From the NCBI RefSeq assembly GCF_034140825.1, contig NC_089037.1, forward strand, positions 35,803,001 to 35,867,000: a stretch of 64,000 bases of DNA. Direction: 5' to 3'. This document shows positions 12,301 through 22,399 of the stretch, piece after piece. Position 1 is the stretch's first letter, and each line of letters opens with the position of its first letter. The stretch comes from Oryza sativa Japonica Group. Its lineage: Eukaryota > Streptophyta > Magnoliopsida > Poales > Poaceae. A program made the position numbers and the translations under genes. The notes beneath the pieces are model-generated. The model saw nothing but the letters and a program-made list of their open reading frames with translations. It was not told where the DNA came from and did not search any database.

Positions 12301-12897
12301 TCCGAGCTGGAGGCCCGGGAGAAGGACTTGGTAGCAGGCGGGCCGCCCGGCGGCGCGGGTTTGGCGAGCCAGCTCGCCATGGCTCAGAGTACCCTCGCCG
12401 ACTTGGAACGCCTGGTGCAGGATCAGGCTGGGGAAATTGCGGCCCTCCGCCTCACCAACGAGCTCGGGCCCGGGCAACTCTCCGACACCGTCGACTGGCT
12501 GGAGCACGCGGGGCGCCGAGTCGGCATCTCTGTGCGTCGGGACAGCAAACTCCCGCCCACACAGCCAGCACTCGCGCTTCGGCTGGACGGGCTGGCGGTG
12601 GACCTGGAAAGGCTGGAGGAGGAGGTCGGCGAGACCATAAAGTCTTCGTCAGTTTCTTTGGCACGGGCTGCGGTGGAGCTGGTCCTCGCGAGCCACCAAG
12701 CGCGCGACCCCGAATTCATGCCGTGGCATGCGCTCGAGGATTTTCCCCCGGGTACCGAGGCAAGGGCCCGGGAGCAAGTCCGGGAGGCGGCTAACGCGAT
12801 TGTCTCAAGCTTCGAGGGGTCGGCCCCCCGGTTCACCTCCGGGCTTACCGCGGACGAGGAAAACGGAAGCGGGGGTGACGACGGCGATGACGACTAG
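6389..12897 (+). pseudogene. Antisense additional frame of the Tat element (gypsy-associated coiled-coil protein), interrupted by a solo LTR
   Basis: Protein-like sequence on the strand opposite to gag-pol, between integrase and the 3' LTR. The N-terminal part (from ATG 6389) has the conserved LLSFAMTGLIPPFSRFFHEV and LHLAPNAVMTLAIFVHLCEM segments. These are typical of the plant family often labelled 'putative gypsy type transposon' (Transposase_28-like, recalled from memory). The distal part (about 11330-12897) is a long Glu/Arg/Ala-rich coiled coil ending in an acidic GGDDGDDD tail. An extra antisense frame at this place is known for Tat-lineage elements such as Grande, and its function is unknown. 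The copy is broken, and also split by the solo LTR at 7272-10261. About 13-14 kb of the element is codon-biased toward G+C, like its gag-pol. Confidence 0.7.
7272..10261 (-). repeat. Solo LTR of the long-LTR Tekay/Del family, inserted in the antisense frame
   Basis: About 2990 bp bounded by TGTCACGCCC on the left and GGGTGTGACA on the right. It is flanked by a perfect 5-bp target duplication CATCG (7267-7271 and 10262-10266), with no internal region. In LTR sense it reads from 10261 (TGTCACACCCTAAAAATTC) to 7272. It shares its AT-rich start, GC-rich core and ending with the LTR at 2204-5593 but lies in the opposite orientation. A solo LTR arises by recombination between the two LTRs of a full element. 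Open frames within it are compositional only. Confidence 0.88.
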
Positions 12898-13541
12898 GAC
12901 GACATCGTCAGTGGCGCTGGCCTCGGGGGGCCGGGCACTCCGTGACCACTCGCGCCTTTAATTCCTTTTTGCTGTGTGCCCGTAGCAGGCACTTCTTGTA
13001 TTTAGGCCATTGTGCCATCCTATCTTGTTCTGCAACTGAAACTTCTTTAACCCCTCTTACTCTTTTGCTTTTTCCATTGGATGCCTGTGATATAAAGAGA
13101 AGAAAAAACCAGGACAAAAGGGGATTATTAGACTGCCTGCGATTGATATGTCGTTTTGACCCCCCCTCTCGGGCTTGTTCTAGCGAGAAGATAAATCCGC
13201 GCTCGGTCCATGGAATCTAAGTGGTGAAAGGCAAGACCATCGCCCCGAGGGAGCCGCCCAGCAGGACTGGCCAGACCGAGGCTGCGACGACCGGGGGTCG
13301 GGGACGACCGTGTGTAGGCCCTTCCGATCCCCCGGGGTTCGGCACAACCCGGGGCGCGGCCCGCGCTCGTGCTCCCTTTCGGCGGTTTTCAGGCCGTCTT
13401 ACGGCACTTAGGGTTTAGAGTAAACGCGGATTATCCCTTGAACCGGGACAAGCCAGAGAAAGGGGAGAAAACGGTCTCCACGAAAACCAAGGGGTTGTGC
13501 GGGGGCTGGCCCGTGCTCCAGGAAAGCAAAAAATCTCGATG
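12898..13541. other. Non-coding internal segment of the Tat element
   Basis: This segment separates the converging ends of the antisense frame (plus strand, ends 12897) and the integrase frame (minus strand, ends 13542). It holds short C+G-rich runs and no recognised gene. It is presumably the shared 3' region where the two opposite transcripts terminate. Confidence 0.5.
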
Positions 13542-14876
13542 TCATGGATAGAAACGACAAAGGTGCTCGATATTCCAGGGGTTGGGCAGCTCTGTGCCGT
13601 CCTCCATGGTTAACCGAACGGAGCCTAGCCAGGGCACTTCGATCACTTTGTATGGCCCTTCCCACATTGGCGAGAGCTTCCTCAGCCCCAGGCGCGACTG
13701 AACGCGGCGTAGGACGAGGTCGCTAGCTTGTAGTGATCGGGCCCGGACGTGGCGCTGATGGTAGCGTCGCAGGCTTTGTTGATAGCGCGCGGCACGCAAG
13801 GCCGCTCGCCTTCTCCGTTCTTCAAGATAATCGAGATCTTCGCGGCGAAGGGCATCTTGGTTGGCCTCGTTGTACAACGCGACACGAGGCGACCCGAGGG
13901 AAAGCTCGAAGGGTAGGACCGCTTCGGCGCCGTACACCAAGAAAAATGGTGTTTCCCCTGTGGCGCGGCTTGGAGTGGTCCGATTTGCCCACAACACGGC
14001 GGGCAACTCCTCGAGCCATGAATCCCCGTGCTTCTTCAGGACGTTGTACGTCTTGGTCTTGAGTCCTTTAAGGATTTCGGCGTTGGCTCGCTCGACTTGG
14101 CTGTTGCTCTTGGGGTGGGCGGGTGAGGCAAAGCACAATTTGATACCCATGTCGTCACAGTAATCGCCAAACAGCTCACTGGGGAACTGGGTGCCGTTGT
14201 CTGTAATGATACGGTTGGGCACTCCGAATCGAGACGTGATGCCCCTGATGAACTTAAGAGCAGAATGCTTGTCGATTTTGACAACTGGGTAGGCCTCGGG
14301 CCACTTGGTGAATTTGTCGATGGCGACGTACAAGTGCTGATACCCGCCTCGAGCCGCCTTGAATGGCCCAAGGATGTCCAGCCCCCAAACTGCGAAAGGC
14401 CAAGATAGTGGGATGATCTGTAAGGCTTGGGCCGGCTGGTGGGTCCACTTGGCGTGGAACCGGCATGCCTTGCACCGCTGGACCCATTCTTGGGCATCTT
14501 GTAATGCAGTCGGCCAATAAAAACCTTGCCGGAAGGCTTTTCCGACCAAAGTTCGTAAGGTCGAATGGGCTCGGAACTCACCCTGATGGGCGTCGGCTAT
14601 GAGCTCGATGCCCTGCTCTCGAGAAATACACTTCAAGAGTATCTCGTTGGCGGTACGCCGGTATAGGGTCCCTTCTACAAGGACGTACCGTTTGGAGATG
14701 CGCGCGAGCTTTTCAGCTTCTGCGCGATCCTCAGGATGAGTATTGCCTTCGAGATATGCCCGGATGTCGGTCATCCACACGACCTGACGAGGGGGGTCAG
14801 GGTTGACCCCCTCGGGCCCCGAGGGGCACAGGTCGCCCGGAGTCGGGTCGGAGGGCGTGTCATTGGGGTCCCTCAA
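13542..14876 (-). pseudogene. pol (IN): Integrase region of the Tat element
   Basis: A frame of about 444 residues. Residues about 85-150 carry the HHCC-type zinc-binding N-terminus (HQGEFRAHSTLRTL, then CKACRFHAK). The catalytic core follows with WGLDILGPF, the first catalytic Asp in that segment, and IITDNGTQF with the second Asp. The core ends in SNSQVERANAEILKGLK with the Glu. The C-terminal part ends with a chromatin/DNA-binding type segment, GPYKVIEV, and the closing NIEHLCRFYP. Integrase inserts the cDNA into the genome. The frame itself looks long and complete, but the element's polyprotein as a whole is broken. Confidence 0.82.
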
Positions 14877-15403
14877 AGGGCTCGGTCGTGCCGATGGTTG
14901 CGCGAGCCTTTCCTCGAAGGTCCCTGGGGGAGTGGGGCTCGTGCCGACGCAACATGCGACAACTCGTCAGCAATTGTGTTGTCGCGTCGGGGCACGTGCT
15001 GGAGCTTAAGTCCGTCGAAGTGGCGTTCCATGCGCCGTACCTCGCGGACGTACGCTTCCATTTGCGGGTCGTTGCACTGATACTCTTTGGATACTTGATT
15101 TACGATCAGCTGGGAGTCACCCAAGACCAGGAGACGGTGGATGCCCATTCCGGCTGCCGCCCTCAATCCCGCGAGGAGCCCTTCATATTCTGCCATGTTG
15201 TTCGTGGCTCGGAAGTCGAGACGAACGACGTATTTGAGGACATCCCCGTTTGGCGAGGTCAGCGTGACTCCGGCACTTGCACCTTGAAGGTTGAGGGAGC
15301 CGTCAAAATGCATAACCCAGTGCCCGTCGCGAATGTCGGCGTTTGGATCCTCTTCTTCTCCAGGGAGGGGAAAGGGGACATTAGACGAAACAGGTTCGTC
15401 CAC
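14873..15403 (-). pseudogene. pol (aRNH): Second (archaeal-like) RNase H domain of the Tat element
   Basis: This is a stand-alone RNase H fold. HFDGSLNLQGASAGVTLTSP gives the first Asp, NNMAEYEGLLAGLRAA gives the Glu, LVLGDSQLIVNQV the second Asp, and a late RRDNTIADELSHVAS the last Asp. Such an additional RNase H after the ordinary one is characteristic of the Tat lineage. It removes RNA from RNA-DNA hybrids during reverse transcription. It joins the integrase frame downstream with a short overlap. Confidence 0.8.
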
Positions 15404-15409
15404 CGGGGT

Positions 15410-16027
15410 TCATTCCGCGATGAAGTCAGCCAGGATTTGACTTTTGATCGCGTGCCGCGGTTCGAAGTGCAGATTGAACTCAGCCAGCTCGATGGCCCAT
15501 TTTACCACTCGTCCAGTACCCTCTCGGTTGTGCAAAATTTGGCCAAGAGGGTATGTCGTCACTACGGAAACCCGATGCGCTTGGAAGTAATGACGCAACT
15601 TCCTTGAGGCCATTAAGACGTCATAAAGCATTTTCTGGGCCTGCGGATACCGGGTTTTCGCATCTCGAAGTGCCTCGCTAACAAAGTAGACGGGCCGCTG
15701 CACCTTTCGACGGGGCCAGTTCGTGTTGTCAGGGGCTGATGACTCGGAGCGCGCCTGTTCGGAGGTCCCGGGGGGATCCCAGACTGCCTCGGGATCATAA
15801 GGCTCGGGGCCACCTGCCAAAGCCTCCGCTCCTCCCTTGGGGGCCTCGGGGTCCTCCCGGGGGCTGGAAGCTTTGGGCGCTAGGCCTTCGGGGGACGAGG
15901 GGCCATCGCAAGCCGAAGGGGCCTCCCGTTCGCCTTCCTCACGCTCAACTACTAGGGCGGCACTCACCACATGGGGGGTCGCGGCCAAGTAGAGTAGCAA
16001 TGGTTCCTCCGGTCCCGGGGCCACCAA
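15410..16027 (-). pseudogene. pol (RH): RT connection / first RNase H-like region of the Tat element
   Basis: The frame contains [38 protein letters not shown] and [11 protein letters not shown]-like sequence, ending LADFIAE. This is the usual Ty3/Gypsy connection and RNase H region placed between reverse transcriptase and, here, the second RNase H. A Pro/Glu/Ala-rich spacer precedes it. It belongs to the same broken pol gene. Confidence 0.7.
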
Positions 16028-16950
16028 GACGGGAGGGAAGTTAGGTAAGCTTTCAGCTGATTGAGAGCTTGCTCAGCTTCCTCCGTCCATACAAATGGCC
16101 CGGAGCGCTTGAGGAGCTTGAATAGGGGCAGCGCCCTCTCACCCAGCCTCGATATAAATCGACTCAGGGCGGCCATGCATCCAGTGACGCACTGCACATC
16201 CCTAAGCTTGCTAGGGGGGCGCATCCTCTCTATCGCGCATATTTTCTCAGGATTTGCTTCTATGCCTCGGGAAGAGACTAGAAAACCGAGAAGTTTGCCC
16301 GCCGGCACGCCGAACACACACTTATCGGGGTTCAGCTTTACGCGCGTGGACCTAAGACTATCGAAAGTTTCGGCCAGGTCCTGTAGCAACGTGTCTTGGT
16401 GGTGCGTCTTTACCACCAGATCATCGACATACGCCTCTACATTGTGCCCTATCTGATTACTTAAGGTAATACGAGTCATGCGCTGAAAAGTAGGGCCTGC
16501 ATTCTTCAATCCAAAAGGCATAGTTGTATAACAAAAGGTGCCCACAGGAGTAATAAAGGCGGTTTTTTCCTCATCTTTCCTAGCCATACGAATTTGATGG
16601 TATCCAGAGTATGCATCTAGAAAACACAAAAGGTCGCACCCCGCAGTGGAGTCGACTATTTGATCTATGTGTGGTAGAGGGAAGGGATCTTTGGGGCATG
16701 CCTTGTTGAGGTCGGTGTAGTCGATGCACATCCGTAGCTTGCCATTGGCCTTCGGGACGACCACCGGGTTTGCCAGCCACTCCGGATGGATCACCTCGCG
16801 AATGAAATCAGCCTCCAGGAGCCGCGCCACTTCCTCCCTGATGAAGGCCTGCCGCTCCGGGGCTTGACGCCGCACTTTCTGCCGGACAGGTCGCGCATCC
16901 GGCCGCACGGCAAGGCGGTGCTCGATCACCTCCCTGAGGACCCCGGGCAT
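15964..16950 (-). pseudogene. pol (RT): Reverse transcriptase region of the Tat element
   Basis: A frame of about 328 residues with the Ty3/Gypsy reverse transcriptase landmarks in order: LRMCIDYTDLNKACPKDPFP, FLDAYSGYHQI, YTTMPFGLKNAGPTFQR and the active-site VEAYVDDLVVKT with YVDD. A thumb segment GKLLGFLVSSRGIEANPEK and the start of the connection domain follow. It copies element RNA into cDNA. The upstream edge starts inside the usual pre-RT segment (RPVRQKVRRQAPERQAF). Confidence 0.85.
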
Positions 16951-17760
16951 ATCTGACGGCTTCCATGCGAAAACGTCAGAATTCGCCAGCAGGAAGGAGA
17001 CGAGCGCGCCTTCTTATTTGGCGTCCAAGGTTCTGCCAATCTTGGCGGTCTTAGATGGATCGTCGCCAAGGGGGATTTCCTTGACGGGCACCTCGTCAGC
17101 CGAGGGGAGGCGCTTCTTGGAAGCGTGGGACGCAGAGGCTTCTGGGGCCTGCGGCTCCGTGGCCACCGCCAGGTTGTCTGCGCGCTGCTCCGCGCAGGCG
17201 AGGGCGACCTTGACATCACCAAGGACGGTGATGGGACCAGCAGGACCCGGCATCTTCATCTAGAGGTAGGCGTAGTGGGTGGCGACCATGAACTTCACCA
17301 ACGCGGGTCTACCCAAAACCGCATTGTAGGGCAGATTGAGGTCCGCCACATCGACTGGCCCCCCCATCCACCAGCACATGCTTCATCTTGACGTTGTGGA
17401 TGGTCGGGGAGACCACCAGGGCCAACTTTCCCCCCCCCCCCCCGAGCGAGCACCGTCGGATGGTCGCTCTGGTCGAATGTGAGCTTCACCTCCGACCAGC
17501 GCACCTTCCGGACCACCTCATGCGTGGGAACAATGGCCAGAAGCTCCCACTTCATAGCCTTGAAGCTTCGGCGAGAGGTGTGAGCGCAAGCCCCCCCCCC
17601 CCGGTCGAGCGTGGCGACGGTCCCCTGAGGTATCTGGAAATCCAGATCCTCACCGTCTCCGCCATCATCGGCGGGGGCCTTGTCCTTGGCCTCCCCTCGC
17701 TGGTCACCGGTTGAGGTCGCGGGGGCTTTGCCCTCCCGTCGACCCTGCCGCTTTTCCTCA
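16951..17760 (-). pseudogene. Protease-like and linker region of the Tat element
   Basis: Sequence between gag and RT on the minus strand. Translated pieces such as VKLTFDQSDHPTVLA and GPAGPITVLGDVKVALACAE match the flanks of the aspartic protease region typical of Tat elements, though I did not find a convincing DTG/DSG active site. This part is degraded and contains two long C-runs at about 17429 and 17591 (plus strand). The protease would normally cut the gag-pol polyprotein. Confidence 0.5.
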
Positions 17761-17999
17761 TCAGCCTTTCGGAACCGCTCGGCTAAATTCTTGACCGAGC
17801 GGCAGTCGGCGAGACTGTGGCGGTAAGTGTTGTGTACCGAGCACCACTTGTCCGCCGACCGGCCCTCGCCGGAGGGAATGGTAGGGCTCGGCCTATCGAC
17901 GGTGGCATTTTCTTTGCGCGGGGCCCGCGTGGGCCCGTCTGCTGCAAGGACATGGCCCTCGTCATCGGAGCGGGCTGGTTTCCTTTTGCCTCTCCTATC

Positions 18000-19298
18000 T
18001 CACTGCTTAGAGCGGGAGGCAGATTCGGGGGTAGCCGCAGCCGCCGCACCGGTGCTGGGAGAGTTCCAGGCCCATGCCTCCTTCTTCTGGGCCACCTTGT
18101 CCGCCAGCTCGAAGAGCTCGGCAGTGGTCTTGAGCTCCTTGGAGGCGATCTTCTCCAGCATGCGATTATGCCGCACGCTGTTCCGGAATGCATACACAAC
18201 CGCGTGGGCTGGGATGCACGGAATGGTGTTGCGGACCTGACAGAAGTGTTGTATGTACGAACGGAGGGACTCATCATCCTTCCGCCGTACAGCATGTAGG
18301 TCCACCTCTTCCCCCGGGCGGGGATATGTGCCCTGGAAGTTCGTAATGAACTGCTGGCACAGATCCTCCCAGGAGTGAATGGAGCCGGGGGGCTGGGTCA
18401 TCAACCAGCCACGCGCCTGACCCTTGAGGGCCATGGGAAAGTAATTCGCCATGACCCGGTCGTCACTCCCTGCCGCCACGATAACCGTGGTGTAGATCTG
18501 GAGGAACTCGGAGGGATTGATGCTACCATCATACTTCTCCGTAAGGTTGGGGCGAAACTTCGGGGGCCACCGGACATTCCGGAGACTCGCCACAAAGGCC
18601 CTACAACCCGTCCCCCCAGGGGTGAGTGTGGGGGGAGGGCCGCCTCGTGAAGAGGAGCGTGGCGCTCCAGATGAGGAGGCGCCTTCCCCCATACGGGTAG
18701 CTCGGCGCTCGTCTCGGCGTCGCTCGATGTTGATTCGAGCGTCCTGCGTCCCGTAGAGGCCGTCATGGCACCTCCGGCTTTCCGAGGCCCCTGACGATGT
18801 TGGAACCGTGGACCGCCTCGAGATCGTGGCCGATCGACGAGCCCTTCTCCTTGCCGACGAGGAGAGGGTGACCGAGGTACGCGACGTACCAGCGGCAGCG
18901 GATCGGCCACTCGTGGCTAACTGCCACTGGGTAGTAGTGACCAAGTTGGCCACGTCGTCCAACCAGCGCTGAACAGGAGTCTCCAGCTCCGGGTTTACCG
19001 GGGGATGCCGCAGAAGGGCGCCTGCTACCTGAAGCGTGCCTTGGGGCAAACCGCCGTCTCCATAGTCGAGACGGCAGCGTGCCCCGGCGCGTCGCGGCCT
19101 CCCTCCGCCAGGGGGCGGAGAGAGAGCCGAATCACCTGAACGAGTGGGATCCTCCCTCCGCGAAGGTTCGCGGCGGGGAGGAGTTGGAGAACCATGGCGA
19201 CGGTGACGAGGACCTCGGCTCTCGCCGGAATCCCCACTCCCGGACAGGGTGGGAGTAAATGCCACCGCCTCCTCCTCTACTTTCAGGACCTCGACCAT
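18000..19298 (-). pseudogene. gag: Gag region of the Tat element
   Basis: A frame of about 432 residues. A long Arg/Ser/Gly-rich, low-complexity N-terminus (to about residue 220) precedes a retrotransposon gag domain. The domain shows RWPPKFRPNLTEKYDGSINP, ANYFPMALKGQARGWLM, WEDLCQQFITNFQGTYPRP and the closing FRNSVRHNRMLEKIASKELK. Gag forms the particle in which reverse transcription occurs. The zinc-knuckle part expected after it lies in the degraded stretch below 18000. Confidence 0.75.
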
Positions 19299-19359
19299 GG
19301 TCGGCTAAGGCCTGGAGAAAATTGGGACGAAAGAAAGCGACTTCCTCTCGGAATGCGCA

Positions 19360-19382
19360 ACCGCCCCTACTTGGCGCGCCAG
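19360..19382 (-). promoter_or_regulatory. Primer-binding region of the Tat element
   Basis: On the minus strand TGGCGCGCCAAGTAGGGG starts two bases after the LTR end. Its place, directly inside the 5' LTR and beginning TGG, is that of a tRNA primer-binding site. I recall a tRNA-Arg type for related rice elements, but did not verify this. Confidence 0.6.
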
Positions 19383-19383
19383 C

Positions 19384-20350
19384 TGTCGAGGAGAGATCCT
19401 CAATAGCGGGGAATCGTGAGACCCCCCATTTGTGAGTTCGGCCGGGGGCGGAGGCTCATCTCTTGGAAATCACTCGCTCGTCCCTAGGATTACCGGCAAG
19501 CTTGCACGCAGTCGGATTATACAGGTTCGGGCCGCTATGGAGCGTAACACCCTACTCCTGTATTTGGGATTATGGATGAGTTTTACAAAGATTTCTTCAC
19601 TCTAGAAAGCGCACTCGCTTCCTCTCTTCTGGAGTTCAGGTTTTCTGGGCGTCCTCCTCTATCTCAGTGGGCAGGGTCCTCCTTTTATAGCTCAAGGGGA
19701 TACCACATGCGCCGCCTCTACCTACCCTCTATCGGAGGGGGATCCCACTCCACTTTTCCTGGGCTTTAAACCGTGCCTTCTCCCGGAAGCTAAGCAACAA
19801 CCGGTTCTCGAGTGGAACCAGGCGCTGCCCCCCGCCTGACACGGGGGACAGCCCTATCATTCCCTCATAAATGAACGATGACCTGTGACAGCCCTTCCTC
19901 GAGTGACGCTCGGACATGACGGGTCATACCCACCCCCACTCCGCCGGGTACAAGGGCGACGTGAGGACATGGTTGCCCTATCCATCGGATGTGACGGTGT
20001 CAGGCCGGTCACATCCGTTGGACAGAGGTTAGCTAGGCGCGCCGCACGTCTGCCCTTACCGCATTAAATGCGGTGAGGGACAGTTGGGGCGTCGCACTTT
20101 TATGGCTGTTCAGCCTGTGCTCTCGCTCTCTCCCTCCGCTGCGTGGCAGCCGGGTGAGGGCCTCGGGGCGAATCCGCGGGATAGCCCGAGGGGGTGACGC
20201 CATGCCCCGAGCCCCCCCCCCTCCCCCCCGCCCCCCCGCCGCTTCCACGACTCGCGTGACGCGCGAATGGGGCTAACTTGCAAAGTCACGTGGCCAGAGG
20301 GAAAGTAATTCCCCTCTACTTCACATACCCCCGGGTCCATATCTCCGACA
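19384..20350 (-). repeat. 5' LTR of the Tat element (967 bp)
   Basis: Bounded by TGTCGA at 19384 and CCGACA at 20350 (plus strand), so the LTR has TGTCG...CGACA termini. Bases 19756-20350 match the interrupted 3' LTR pieces at 1-380 and 5599-5794. A C-rich tract at about 20210-20240 differs in length between the two copies. CATAT at 20351-20355 would be one half of the target duplication, with its partner outside the window. Confidence 0.87.
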
Positions 20351-21508
20351 CATATCATCAGAAATCTTGAGGGGATGTCCCTTGATGCACCCATTTCTCT
20401 CCACTATAGTACTAGTTTAATAATAATCTAGAGTATAATGATACCATCACTCCACGAAATGAAGTTTAAAAGCCATATTGTGAGTACCTGCACGTTGGAA
20501 TTTTCTCAACTAGATGTGGAGATGAACACGAGGGAACACGGCGTGTACCGCGATTTCATTATGTTATTATTATGAGATTGCATCTAGTAACAAGAAAATG
20601 TATGTGTTAGACAATAATTATGAAACTGACGGACTAACCATCCATACCGACAACATAGTGTGTGCCACCGCTCCTTTTCGATACGTACAATGCCCTACTA
20701 TACGTTTTAATTTTATTCCTCATTAGCATTTACAGAGTACGTTACCATGATCGATCTAACAAAAACTCTACTTAAGGCGCCGAAGAATTAACTAATTAAA
20801 AAGTGATTTTACAGTTCTTGATACGATACTGAAAGATACCGTGTTTTTTATGTAAAATTTAATACCTCGCGATATCTTCAATAATAATAATAATAGAAGA
20901 TTAATACCTTCAATAACAGTAGAAGATATCAAATTTACATTAAAAATTTTTGGTGTATCTCCGAAGGATTGTAAAATTTCTCGTGATTAAATGATAGTGT
21001 AGCATCTGACCACGATCGAATCATGCCAGTTTCAGAGCAAGGCGGCGACGGTGACGAGCTTCTCGAACTGGCGCGCCCGGCCGCTTCTGCGACGTCGGGG
21101 AGGCGAACGGCGTGGGCTGGACTTTCCGTTAGTGGGCCTCATTCAGGCCCACTGTTATCACCGCCGATCCACATTTCCGTCAATAAACCGACAGTTGACT
21201 CAGATGTTAGTTCAAAGCATTGGCCAGAGTGAGTATATTTGGATCTGTAATAACAATATTTACTTTACTTGCAGTTTATTCACGTGAGCTAAACCAACAA
21301 AAAGAGAGAGGGAAAAAAACGAAGACGGGATACAGCTGGGGAAGAAATTAGGGTACTCAACTCTGAAAAATCAAAACGAAGGCTAGCTAACTATGATCGC
21401 AACCAGAGAACGTACGTACTGAAGAGGGTTAACTAGGGGGCTCTCTTAATTAAGGGATAATCGCTGGATAATCCAGTCCAGCGAACTGAAGTGAAGAAGC
21501 AAGCATAT
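20351..21508. other. Intergenic region downstream of the first PMEI gene
   Basis: AT-rich host sequence between the Tat element and the PMEI-like gene. About 20805-20985 resembles the GGTATC/GATACC-type hairpin elements found at 26581 and 40147, with repeated TTGATACGATACTG and GATATC-type motifs but no clean ends. A short GC-rich stretch at 21023-21230 gives only short open frames. No gene was recognised. Confidence 0.5.
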
Positions 21509-22180
21509 TCAGTGCAGCCGATGAGGAGTAGGAGGAGCAGGAGGAGTAGAACGAGGAGGAGGAGGAAGCGGTGACTTCTTCATCTTGCTGATGAAGTTGA
21601 CGGCGATCCTCATCATCTTCTGGAACTGGACGAGGCTGTGCTCCAGGATGACCGCCATGTCGCCGTTGAGCTCCCTGCAGCTGTACGTTCACATGGTGAC
21701 GTCGTTGATGGCGCGAAGCACGAGCGTCTTGGCGACCTCGTCGTCGCCGGCCTTGAGCGCGGCGGCGGCGCCGTGGATCTCCTTCATGGCGCTCGACACC
21801 GTCACGCTGCAGTTGTCGAGGCAGGCCTTGAAGTCCGGCACGGACTTGTTGAACCCGGGGAGCTTCCCCTCGAACACCGTCGCCGCCACCGCGCCGGACT
21901 CCGTGGCGGCCTCCATGGCGACGGCGACCAGGGACCTGAAGTCCACCTGCCCCGGCGCGCCGGCGATGGCGGCGCCGTGGTTCGACACCGACGTCAGCAC
22001 CGTCTGGATGTCCAGCAGGCGGTGGCCCAGGTCCTTGACGCACAGCTTGGAGAACGGCCCCGCCGTGCACGCCGCCACCAGCGGGCTAGACCCCGGCGGG
22101 AGGCGCGCCTGGGCGGCCATTGCTGAGGCGCACATCAGGACCACGACGAACATCGCCATGGACAACAACGACGACGCCAT
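21509..22180 (-). pseudogene. PMEI-like (invertase / pectin methylesterase inhibitor) gene with an in-frame TGA
   Basis: From ATG 22180 the minus strand encodes 163 residues: a signal peptide (about 1-25, hydrophobic SMAMFVVVLMCASAMA), then a PMEI domain. The first cysteine pair is CTAGPFSKLC (C38, C47), and ACLDNCSVTV (C120, C124) follows. At codon 164 (21689-21691) TGA stands where relatives normally carry the next conserved Cys (VTM then TYSCREL). The same frame stays open for 59 more codons to 21509 and reads TYSCRELNGDMAVILEHS, then a Pro-rich tail. That continued protein-like sequence suggests a TGC-to-TGA nonsense change removing the last helix and the second disulfide partner. PMEI proteins are secreted and inhibit pectin methylesterase or invertase in the wall. 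It could be a pseudogene, a truncated allele or a sequence error. Confidence 0.78.
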
Positions 22181-22269
22181 TTAATTTCCTTGTCGATCAC
22201 TCTGCTAATGAAGCTTTTCTAGTTGTTATTCAAGATCTGAATTACAGTAAAATTCGATCAAACGCAATA

Positions 22270-22278
22270 ATATATATA
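22270..22278 (-). promoter_or_regulatory. TATA box of the PMEI-like gene
   Basis: TATATATA lies about 90 bases upstream of the ATG on the minus strand, which fits a plant core promoter. Confidence 0.5.
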
Positions 22279-22399
22279 AGCTGAAGAGACAGATCTGTTG
22301 GTTTGATCAGTGAGTGGTTCTTCTTTGTGCTCTCAGCTCGTCGCCGTAGTCGCTGAGGCTGGGAGGGGTTTTCTCTGGATGGTGCGTGCATGCGCGCCA

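Larger units (their letters stand above)
1..20350 (-). mobile_element. Tat-lineage Ty3/Gypsy LTR element, partial, with two nested LTR-element insertions
   Basis: An LTR element on the minus strand. Its 5' LTR is 19384-20350 and its 3' LTR starts at 5794 and leaves the window at base 1. In element order: LTR, primer-binding region, gag (19298-18000), protease-like region, reverse transcriptase with YVDD, a first RNase H-like region, a second RNase H, integrase, then an open frame on the opposite strand, then the 3' LTR. The second RNase H and the antisense extra frame are hallmarks of the Tat lineage (Grande and RIRE2-like elements). The coding part is broken in several places. The two LTRs differ at only four bases and one indel over the first 380 aligned bases (counted by eye), so the insertion is recent, probably under about one million years. 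The 3' LTR holds a gag-only element and the antisense frame holds a solo LTR. The left end is outside the window. Confidence 0.85.

Noticed and set aside
21585-22184. 199-codon plus-strand frame across the PMEI-like gene
   Set aside because: It is an antisense shadow. The minus strand has the signal peptide and PMEI cysteines.
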